Part shown: positions 57,768 to 64,000 of the stretch, one piece after another | Position numbering within the stretch: the stretch's first letter is position 1 | Layout: every line of letters starts with the position of its first letter | Assembly (NCBI GenBank): GCA_000720995.1 | Contig: JOEL01000008.1 | Coordinates: 1-64,000 of the forward strand | Direction: 5' to 3' | DNA length: 64,000 nt | Source of the DNA: Streptomyces celluloflavus | GTDB lineage: Bacteria > Actinomycetota > Actinomycetes > Streptomycetales > Streptomycetaceae | The notes under the pieces: model-generated | The model's database searches: none | What the model was told of the DNA's origin: nothing | What the model saw: only the letters and a program-made list of their open reading frames with translations | Program-made: the position numbers and the translations under genes

Positions 57768-58861
57768 GACGCGTCCCCGGCCGCGGCGCCGCGGCTCAAC
57801 GCGGTGCGCGCCGCGTCCAGTTCGGCCGCGAGCACCTCCACCAGCTGTCCGGCGGGCAGCTCCCGCGCCATCCGGTGGCCCTGCCCGGCCCACAGCGCCA
57901 TGCCCTGCGCATCGCCCGCCTTCGCCGCGGCCTTGCGCAGACCGGAGGTGAGGTGGTGGACGTCGGGGTAGGCGGCGGGCGCGTACGGGCCGTGCTCGCG
58001 CAGGAAGCGGTTGGCCAGGCCGCGGGCCGGGCGCCCGGAGAACGCCCGGGTCAGCTCGGTGCGGGTGAACAGCGGGTTGGTCAGCGCCTCCTTGTGCAGG
58101 GTGTGGGCGCCCGACTCGGGGGTGGCCAGGAAGGCCGTGCCGAGCTGCGCCATGGTGGCACCGGCCGCCAGCGCGGCGGCGATCTGCGCACCGCGCATCA
58201 GTCCGCCCGCCGCGATGACCGGGATCTGCACGGCCTCGCGGACCTGCGTGATCAGCGAGAGCAGCCCGATACCGGCGCCGGTGCCGTCGGCCTGCGGATC
58301 GTCGCGGTGGGTGCCCTGGTGGCCGCCGGCCTCGACGCCCTGGACGCAGACCGCGTCCGCGCCGGACCGCTCCACGTCCTGCGCCTCGGCCACGGTGGTG
58401 GCGGAGACGATGGTGTACGTGCCGACCCTGTCGAACGCGTTGAGGACGGCGCGGGAGGGACAGCCGAAGTGGAAGGAGACCACCGGCACCGGATCCTCGC
58501 GCAGGATCGCCAGCTTGGCCTCGTACCCGTCGTCGCCGCAGCCGCTCGGGTCGATCTCGCCGAGCGGCGTCTCGTACCAGGCCGCTTCCCCGGCGAGCTG
58601 CTCGCGGTAGACCTCGACGGCCGCGAGGTCGGCGAGCGCGGGCTGCGGCATGAAGAGGTTCACACCGAAGGGCCGGTCGGTCAGCCCGCGCAGCTGTTTG
58701 ATCTCCTGGTACATGCCGTCGGCGGTCTTGTAACCGGCGGCGAGGAAGCCGAGGCCGCCGGCTTCACTGACAGCGGCGGCGAGCTCCGGACGGGCAACGC
58801 CGCCCGCCATCGGGGCCTGCACGATCGGATAGCGGCAGAAATCGGTCAGCGCGGTGGACAT
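57764..58861 (-). CDS. Nitronate monooxygenase-like FMN enzyme
   Basis: Protein of 365 residues, a TIM-barrel flavoprotein that oxidises propionate-3-nitronate or related nitronates. Motifs are VQAPMAGGVARPELA near the N terminus, VQGVEAGGHQGTHRD in the middle and PVIAAGGLMRGAQIAAALAAG for FMN phosphate binding. ATG at 58861 is used; GTG at 58867 is an alternative. It lies between dnaJ and rsmE on one strand and is a constant member of this Streptomyces block. Confidence 0.88.
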   Translation of the reverse strand: MSTALTDFCRYPIVQAPMAGGVARPELAAAVSEAGGLGFLAAGYKTADGMYQEIKQLRGLTDRPFGVNLFMPQPALADLAAVEVYREQLAGEAAWYETPLGEIDPSGCGDDGYEAKLAILREDPVPVVSFHFGCPSRAVLNAFDRVGTYTIVSATTVAEAQDVERSGADAVCVQGVEAGGHQGTHRDDPQADGTGAGIGLLSLITQVREAVQIPVIAAGGLMRGAQIAAALAAGATMAQLGTAFLATPESGAHTLHKEALTNPLFTRTELTRAFSGRPARGLANRFLREHGPYAPAAYPDVHHLTSGLRKAAAKAGDAQGMALWAGQGHRMARELPAGQLVEVLAAELDAARTALSRGAAAGDAS

Positions 58862-58963
58862 GGCCACATCGTGTCACGCTCGCGACCCCGCCCCGAAACG
58901 GGTTCGCGCCGATTTCCGGGGCACTTCCCCGGAAACCGGCGCGGTCACATCCCGCCACGGGCC

Positions 58964-59241
58964 ACCGCCCGTTGAACGCATCCTTCAGTAGAGAACAGCG
59001 CCTGCTGCCCCTGCTGGCAGTGCCCATCCGAGGGAGCAACCCCGGCCCCCCGGCACCACCCCGCGCCTACCGCCCGTTGAACGCATCCTTCAGGCGCGAG
59101 AACAGCCCTTGCTGTCCCGGCCGACAGTGCCCACCCGGGGGACCAACCCCCGGACCCCCGGCACCACCCCGCACCTACCGCCCGTTGAACGCATCCTTCA
59201 GCCGCGAGAACAACCCCTGCTGTCCCGGCTGAAACTGGCCC
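58964..59241. repeat. Three tandem copies (105-108 bp) of the dnaJ 3' end
   Basis: Copies begin at 58964, 59069 and 59177 with the same 25-base start. The third copy is the true end of dnaJ (similar up to about 59241). The second still encodes QQGLFSRLKDAFNGR and a TAG stop. The first has lost the frame. The non-coding part after the stop is repeated as well. Copies one and two are about 85% alike over their full length. Periods of 105 and 108 are both multiples of three. Confidence 0.85.
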
Positions 59242-60311
59242 GTGGGGCGCTCTTCGCCGCGGAGCTTGGCCAGTCGGCGGAGGAGTTCCTCCTGCTCGGG
59301 ATCGAGCTTGGCGGGGGTCAGCACCTCGACGTGGACGATGAGATCGCCGCGGCCACCGCCGCGCAAATGGGTCACCCCGCGCTGGTGCAGCGGGATCGAC
59401 TGGCCGGACTGGGTACCGGGCCGTACATCGATCTCCTCGACCCCGTCCAGCGTCTCCAGCGGGCACTTGGTGCCCAGCGACGCCGCCGTCATCGGGATCG
59501 TGACCGTGCAGTGCAGATCGTCGCCGCGCCGCTGGAAGACCGGGTGCGGCAGCTCGTGGATCTCGACGTAGAGGTCGCCGGCGGGGCCGCCGCCGGGGCC
59601 GACCTCGCCCTCGCCCGCGAGCTGGATCCGGGTGCCGTTGTCGACACCGGCCGGGATCTTGACGGTGAGGGTGCGGCGGGAGCGGATGCGCCCGTCGCCC
59701 GCGCACTCCGGGCACGGCGTCGGCACGACGGTCCCGAAGCCCTGGCACTGGGGGCACGGCCGGGAGGTCATGACCTGGCCCAGGAAGGACCGGGTGACCT
59801 GCGAGACCTCACCGCGGCCGCGGCACATGTCACAGGTCTGCGCCGAGGTGCCGGGCGCCGCGCCCTCACCGCTGCACGTCGTGCAGACGACGGCGGTGTC
59901 GACCTGGATGTCCTTGGTCGTCCCGAAGGCCGCTTCGTTCAGCTCGATGTCGAGCCGGATCATGGCGTCCTGGCCGCGGCGCGTACGCGAGCGCGGTCCG
60001 CGCTGCGAGGCCGTGCCGAAGAACGCGTCCATGATGTCGGAAAAGTTGCCGAAGCCCGCGCCGAAGCCCGCGCCCGCGCCGCCGGCGCCCGACTGCGAGA
60101 GCGGGTCGCCGCCGAGGTCGTAGACCTGCTTCTTCTGCGGGTCCGACAGCACCTCGTAGGCGGCGTTGATCTCCTTGAACCGCTCCTGGGTCTTGGGATC
60201 CGGGTTCACATCCGGGTGCAGCTCGCGCGCCAGCCGACGGAATGCCTTCTTGATCTCGTCCTGCGAGGCATCGCGCCGAACGCCCAGGACCGCGTAGTAA
60301 TCCGTGGCCAC
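59175..60311 (-). CDS. dnaJ: Chaperone DnaJ (HrcA-linked copy)
   Basis: Protein of 378 residues that stimulates DnaK. J domain with HPD at 32-34, a Gly/Phe-rich linker (about 70-105), and a zinc domain with four CxxCxGxG units between C143 and C207 (CTTCSGEG, CDMCRGRG, CPQCQGFG, CPECAGDG). GTG at 60311 directly follows the hrcA stop, and GGAG in the last hrcA codons serves as ribosome site. It is the hrcA-linked DnaJ2 type; dnaK and grpE are not here. Its last 15 codons are copied twice downstream. Confidence 0.96.
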   Translation of the reverse strand: MATDYYAVLGVRRDASQDEIKKAFRRLARELHPDVNPDPKTQERFKEINAAYEVLSDPQKKQVYDLGGDPLSQSGAGGAGAGFGAGFGNFSDIMDAFFGTASQRGPRSRTRRGQDAMIRLDIELNEAAFGTTKDIQVDTAVVCTTCSGEGAAPGTSAQTCDMCRGRGEVSQVTRSFLGQVMTSRPCPQCQGFGTVVPTPCPECAGDGRIRSRRTLTVKIPAGVDNGTRIQLAGEGEVGPGGGPAGDLYVEIHELPHPVFQRRGDDLHCTVTIPMTAASLGTKCPLETLDGVEEIDVRPGTQSGQSIPLHQRGVTHLRGGGRGDLIVHVEVLTPAKLDPEQEELLRRLAKLRGEERPTGQFQPGQQGLFSRLKDAFNGR

Positions 60312-61328
60312 TTACGACTCCGCGAGGATCTGTCCGACGTAACGTGCCACTGCGCGTACCGCTCCCATCGTTCCGGGGTAGTCCATGCGGGTCGGTCCGA
60401 CCACGCCGAGTTTGGCGACTGCCTCGTCGCCCGAACCGTAACCGACGGCGACGACCGAGGTGGACGTCAGACCCTCATGAGCATTCTCATGCCCGATTCT
60501 TACGGTCATGCCCGAGTCCTTGGCCTCCCCGAGCAGCTTGAGCAGCACCACATGCTCCTCAAGGGCTTCCAGCACCGGCCGGATGGTCAGTGGGAAATCG
60601 TGCCCGAAGCGCGTGAGATTGGCGGTTCCGCCGATCACCAGCCGCTCCTCGGTCTCCTCCACCAGAGTCTCCAGCAACACCGACAGCACTGTCGAGACCG
60701 TGCCGCGGTCCTCCTGCTCGAAGGAGTCCGGCAGTTCCTGCACCAACTGCGGCACATCCGCGAACCGGCGCCCCACGACACAGCTGTTGAGCCGCGCCCG
60801 CAGATCCGCGAGCGACGTCTCACCGAACGGCGCCGGGCAGTCGATCAAGCGCTGCTCGACCCGTCCGGTGTCCGTGATCAGTACGAGCATCAGCCGGGCC
60901 GGGGCCAGCGCCAGCAGCTCGACATGCCGGACCGTGGACCGCGTCAGGGACGGGTACTGCACGACCGCGACCTGCCGGGTCAGCTGCGCCAGCAGCCGTA
61001 CCGTGCGCCCCACCACGTCGTCGAGGTCGACGGCGCCGTCGAGGAAGTTCTGGATCGCCCGCCGCTCCGGGCTGGACAGCGGCTTGACGCCGGCCAGCTT
61101 GTCGACGAACAGGCGATAGCCCTTGTCGGTCGGGATCCGCCCCGCGCTGGTGTGCGGCTGGGCGATGAACCCCTCGTCCTCCAGGGCCGCCATGTCGTTG
61201 CGGACCGTGGCCGGGGAGACGCCGAGCTGATGGCGCTGGGTCAGCGCCTTGGAGCCGACCGGCTCCTCCGTCCCGACGTAGTCCTGGACGATGGCGCGCA
61301 GCACTTCGAGCCTGCGTTCACTGAGCAT
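60312..61328 (-). CDS. hrcA: Heat-inducible repressor HrcA
   Basis: Protein of 338 residues that represses heat-shock genes by binding CIRCE. The N-terminal winged helix reads [20 protein letters not shown], and the C-terminal GAF-like domain is present. ATG at 61328 is 7 bases after GGAGG; GTG at 61337 would lie too close to that site. A CIRCE element lies 54 bases upstream, so hrcA-dnaJ is autoregulated. Confidence 0.96.
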   Translation of the reverse strand: MLSERRLEVLRAIVQDYVGTEEPVGSKALTQRHQLGVSPATVRNDMAALEDEGFIAQPHTSAGRIPTDKGYRLFVDKLAGVKPLSSPERRAIQNFLDGAVDLDDVVGRTVRLLAQLTRQVAVVQYPSLTRSTVRHVELLALAPARLMLVLITDTGRVEQRLIDCPAPFGETSLADLRARLNSCVVGRRFADVPQLVQELPDSFEQEDRGTVSTVLSVLLETLVEETEERLVIGGTANLTRFGHDFPLTIRPVLEALEEHVVLLKLLGEAKDSGMTVRIGHENAHEGLTSTSVVAVGYGSGDEAVAKLGVVGPTRMDYPGTMGAVRAVARYVGQILAES

Positions 61329-61382
61329 CCCGCGCACCTCCAGTCCGGCTGTCCCGCCGCTTCTTCCACCTGGTCAACTGCC

Positions 61383-61408
61383 TGGCACTCAACCGAGCCG
61401 AGTGCCAA
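61383..61408. promoter_or_regulatory. CIRCE operator for hrcA-dnaJ
   Basis: TGGCACTC (61383-61390), a 9-base spacer and GAGTGCCAA (61400-61408). This matches the CIRCE pattern TTAGCACTC-N9-GAGTGCTAA with the G/C-shifted outer bases usual in actinomycetes. HrcA should bind here and repress the operon. Confidence 0.9.
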
Positions 61409-61534
61409 TCCCTGAGCCAGTGTACGGCCGGGCAACCCGGTCACGGCAAGGGCAGCCTTCCCGATCACCGCCCCGAGGGCCGTGCCCGGCCGATCCGTCG
61501 CGCAACGCTATCGCGATACCGCTAGCGTCTCGGT

Positions 61535-62269
61535 ATGCACACTGCTTGGGAAGAGGCTGGGTGGGAACGGCTCGGTGACGGTGTCGCCAGGCGCCGGATG
61601 CCCGGCTGGGACGAGACGATCGGCGTGGTCGCCGGATCGGCCGGGGTACTGATCATCGACACCGGTGCCACCCTCCGCGACGGCGCCGATCTGCGCCGCT
61701 CGATCCGCGGCGTACTGGGCCGGGACGTGACACATGTCGCGCTCACCCACCCGCATTTCGACCATGTGATGGGCACCGCCGCCTTCTCGGGCGTGCAGGT
61801 ATTCGGCGCGGCCGGCCTGGACGAACTGCTCCGGCGCGAGCAGGACGGGCTGCGGCGGGACGCGGTCGGGCACGGTGTCGATCCGGTGGCCGCCGCGGAG
61901 GCCGCCGACATCCTGGTGAGCCCGCACCACCTCGTGCACGGCGAGCTGACCCTCGATCTCGGCGACCGGCAGGTGCTGCTCGCCAACGTCGGCCCCGGAC
62001 ACACCGCCCACGATCTGGCGGTCCTGGTGCCGGGGCGGCACGGCTCCCCCGAGATCGTCTTCTGCGGCGACCTCGTCGAGGAGTCCGGCGCACCGTCCGT
62101 GGGCCCGGACGCGCTGCCCCACCAGTGGCCCGCGGCGCTGGACCGGCTGCTGGCCCTGGGCGGCGAGGACGCGCGGTACGTACCGGGGCACGGCGCCGTG
62201 GTCGACGCCCGCTTCGTCCGCGACCAGCGCGCCGCGCTCGCCGCCCGCTTCGGCACCTCCCCCGGCTGA
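61535..62269 (+). CDS. Metallo-beta-lactamase-fold hydrolase
   Basis: Protein of 244 residues with THPHFDH (H72, H74, D76, H77), GPGHTAHD, FCGDLVEES and YVPGHG, the full set of metal ligands of the MBL fold. No signal peptide. TAGCGT lies about 10 bases before ATG at 61535 and no ribosome site is present, so the transcript is likely leaderless. It is divergent from hrcA. Substrate unknown. Confidence 0.87.
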   Translation: MHTAWEEAGWERLGDGVARRRMPGWDETIGVVAGSAGVLIIDTGATLRDGADLRRSIRGVLGRDVTHVALTHPHFDHVMGTAAFSGVQVFGAAGLDELLRREQDGLRRDAVGHGVDPVAAAEAADILVSPHHLVHGELTLDLGDRQVLLANVGPGHTAHDLAVLVPGRHGSPEIVFCGDLVEESGAPSVGPDALPHQWPAALDRLLALGGEDARYVPGHGAVVDARFVRDQRAALAARFGTSPG

Positions 62270-62327
62270 CCGCCGCCCCTCTCCCTTGTCTCCCGTCACC
62301 CGGCCGTTTGTCACAGAACAGGTCCCC

Positions 62328-63158
62328 ATGCAGAGCAAGCGCTACAGCACCGATCTCACCCCGTCCTGGAAGAAGCAGCGGCCCGCGCCCGAGGTGCCGG
62401 CCGAGCCCGATCTGGTGGTGGAGGAGGTCACCTCGGGCTTCTGCGGAGCCGTCATCCGCTGCGAGAAGACGGCCCAGGGGCCGACGGTCACCCTGGAGGA
62501 CCGGTTCGGCAAACACCGGGTCTTCCCCATGGAGCCGCGCGGCTTCCTGCTGGAGGGCCGGGTCGTCACCCTCGTACGCCCGCAGGCCCGGCCCGCGGCG
62601 AGCGCCCCGGCCCGTACGGCGTCCGGTTCCGTCGCCGTCCCCGGGGCCCGCGCCCGCGTCGCGCGGGCCGGCCGTATCTATGTGGAGGGCCGCCACGACG
62701 CCGAGCTGGTGGAGCGCGTCTGGGGCGACGACCTCCGCATCGAGGGCGTCGTCGTGGAGTACCTGGAGGGCATCGACGACCTGCCGGCCATCGTGCGCGA
62801 GTTCTCACCCGGCCCCGACGCCCGCCTCGGGGTCCTCGTCGACCACCTGGTCCCCGGCTCGAAGGAGTCCCGGCTCGCCGCCGAGGTCACCGACGCCGAC
62901 ACCCTCGTCGTGGGCCATCCCTACATCGACGTCTGGGAGGCCGTGAAACCGTCCTCCGTCGGCATCCCCGGCTGGCCGGCGGTGCCGCGCGGCCAGGACT
63001 GGAAGACCGGCGTCTGCCGCGCCCTGGGCTGGCCCCCGAACACCGGCGCCGCCTGGCAGCGGATCCTGTCCTGCGTCCACTCGTACAAGGACGTCGAACC
63101 TGCGCTGCTGGGCCGGGTGGAGGAGCTGATCGACTTCGTCACGGCGCCGGCGGACTGA
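62328..63158 (+). CDS. DUF3097 family protein
   Basis: Protein of 276 residues starting MQSKRYSTDLTPSWKKQRPA. It has an N-terminal beta-rich part with GFCGAVIRCEKTAQGPTVTL and a C-terminal part with RIYVEGRHDAELVERVWGDD, VGHPYIDVWEAVKP and the Trp/Gly-rich GQDWKTGVCRALGWP. The EGRHDA...GHPYIDVWEA pattern resembles TOPRIM nuclease or primase cores, but this is only suggestive. Family members are confined to actinobacteria. It lies 58 bases after the MBL gene and may be cotranscribed. Confidence 0.85.
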   Translation: MQSKRYSTDLTPSWKKQRPAPEVPAEPDLVVEEVTSGFCGAVIRCEKTAQGPTVTLEDRFGKHRVFPMEPRGFLLEGRVVTLVRPQARPAASAPARTASGSVAVPGARARVARAGRIYVEGRHDAELVERVWGDDLRIEGVVVEYLEGIDDLPAIVREFSPGPDARLGVLVDHLVPGSKESRLAAEVTDADTLVVGHPYIDVWEAVKPSSVGIPGWPAVPRGQDWKTGVCRALGWPPNTGAAWQRILSCVHSYKDVEPALLGRVEELIDFVTAPAD

Positions 63159-63168
63159 CGGGCGGGGC

Positions 63169-63219
63169 ACCGGGCGACGGAACCCGGGGCGCGGGCCGGC
63201 TCAGCCCCCGTCGCCCGGT
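63169..63219. terminator. Bidirectional hairpin between DUF3097 gene and hemW
   Basis: ACCGGGCGACGG (63169-63180) pairs perfectly with CCGTCGCCCGGT (63208-63219) around 27 bases that can form a further small hairpin. The genes converge here. Confidence 0.6.
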
Positions 63220-63229
63220 CCGCCGGGTC

Positions 63230-64000
63230 TCAGTCCACCAGGTCTCTGACCACGGCGTCCGCCAACAGCCGTCCGCGCAGCGTCAGTACGGCGCGGCCGC
63301 GGTCGTAGGGGCCGGGCTCCAAGAGGCCGTCGGCCAGCGCGCGGGCGGCCGCGCGGGCGCCCGCCGGGGCGAGCAGGTCCAGCGGGCAGCCGTCGGCCAG
63401 CCGGAGTTCGAGCAGGATGCGCTCGACCCGGCGGTCCTCGTCGGCGAGGATCTCCCGGCCGGCGCCCGGGGAGCGGCCCTCGGCGAGGGCCTGGGCGTAC
63501 GCGCCGGGGTGCTTGGCGTTCCACCAGCGCACGCCGCCGACGTGGCTGTGCGCGCCGGGGCCCGCGCCCCACCAGTCGGCGCCGGTCCAGTACAGCTCGT
63601 TGTGGCGGCACCGTCCGGCGGCCGAGGTGGCCCAGTTGGAGACCTCGTACCAGTGGAATCCGGCCGCCGTGAAGCGCTCCTCGGCGATGAGGTAGCGGTC
63701 GGCGTGCACATCGTCGTCGGTCATCGGGACCTCGCCGCGGCGGATCCGGCGGGCCAGCTGGGTGCCCTCCTCGACGATCAGCGCGTACGCGGAGACATGG
63801 TCGGGCCCGGCGCCGATCGCCGCGTCCAGGGACGCGCGCCAGTCGTCGTCGGTCTCGCCCGGTGTGCCGTAGATCAGATCCAGGTTGACGTGGTCGAAAC
63901 CGGCGGCCCGCGCCTCGGCGACGCACGCCTCGGGGCGGCCCGGGGTGTGCGTCCGGTCCAGGATCTTCAGTACGTGCTGCCGGGCGCTCTGCATGCCGAA
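63230..64000 (-). CDS. hemW: HemW-like radical SAM heme chaperone (N terminus outside window)
   Basis: The last 256 residues are present and the gene continues beyond the right edge, so the radical SAM CxxxCxxC motif cannot be seen. The visible part begins FGMQSARQHVLKILDRTHTP and contains FDHVNLDLIYGTPGET, HVSAYALIVEEGT and the C-terminal HemW domain with HNELYWTGADWWGAGPGAHS. HemW proteins carry heme to target proteins and are often misannotated as coproporphyrinogen oxidase. Confidence 0.92.
   Translation of the reverse strand, partial: FGMQSARQHVLKILDRTHTPGRPEACVAEARAAGFDHVNLDLIYGTPGETDDDWRASLDAAIGAGPDHVSAYALIVEEGTQLARRIRRGEVPMTDDDVHADRYLIAEERFTAAGFHWYEVSNWATSAAGRCRHNELYWTGADWWGAGPGAHSHVGGVRWWNAKHPGAYAQALAEGRSPGAGREILADEDRRVERILLELRLADGCPLDLLAPAGARAAARALADGLLEPGPYDRGRAVLTLRGRLLADAVVRDLVD

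Noticed and set aside
59109-61415. A 768-codon open frame on the + strand
   Set aside because: Antisense to dnaJ and hrcA, both of which are unmistakable genes.

Overview
The window is chromosomal DNA from a high-GC actinomycete, almost certainly a Streptomyces. Coding regions have very strong G/C bias at third codon positions, GTG and TTG starts are common, and the core gene order is typical of that genus: ppdK, dusB, glyS, znuA-znuC-znuB-zur-uppS-recO, leuA, then an era / CNNM / ybeY / phoH block and rnz, rsmE, hrcA-dnaJ, hemW. Mycothiol-dependent formaldehyde oxidation and a conservon (cvn) cluster also point to Streptomyces. The species cannot be told from the sequence. No tRNA, rRNA, CRISPR array or biosynthetic gene cluster was seen.

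Layout. 1-3.5 kb: tail of an IS110-type transposase, a TauD-like dioxygenase, an ArsR-type regulator and a small membrane protein framed by two near-identical hairpins. 3.5-8.7 kb: ppdK, a glutamine amidotransferase and dusB. 8.9-17.7 kb: an accessory stretch with two 14-TM MFS exporters, an XRE-type regulator, an aldo/keto reductase with a TetR regulator, and a NarL-type two-component pair. 17.8-24.7 kb: glyS, the zinc uptake operon with its Zur regulator, uppS and recO. 25.2-31.0 kb: a conservon (sensor-like ATPase, roadblock protein, DUF742 protein, GTPase) ending in two cytochrome P450 genes; the first P450 lacks the ExxR motif, as in the CYP157 family. 31.2-39.1 kb: a DUF1508 protein, a TerB-like protein, leuA with a Leu-codon leader peptide, a protealysin-like M4 protease next to an emfourin-like inhibitor, and a GH1 glucosidase with an MFS transporter.

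39.2-47.8 kb: the era / cytidine-deaminase-like / CNNM / ybeY / phoH block, here split after era by a cassette of about 4.2 kb (FAD monooxygenase, decayed serine recombinase, amidase, TetR). 48-53.8 kb: a PfkB kinase facing a GH4 glycosidase, an S-(hydroxymethyl)mycothiol dehydrogenase with a small metallo-beta-lactamase-fold hydrolase, and a glucarate dehydratase. 54-64 kb: a secreted HAD phosphatase, rnz with a HIT protein, OsmC, rsmE with a nitronate monooxygenase, hrcA-dnaJ under a CIRCE operator, an MBL-fold hydrolase, a DUF3097 protein and hemW, cut by the window end.

The points most worth a second look are the triplicated 3' end of dnaJ, the protease/inhibitor pair with a palindrome at the protease start codon, the conservon with its ExxR-less P450 and repeat-rich N terminus, the accessory cassette in the era block, a 19-bp perfect palindrome before the aldo/keto reductase, and paired inverted motifs upstream of ppdK.
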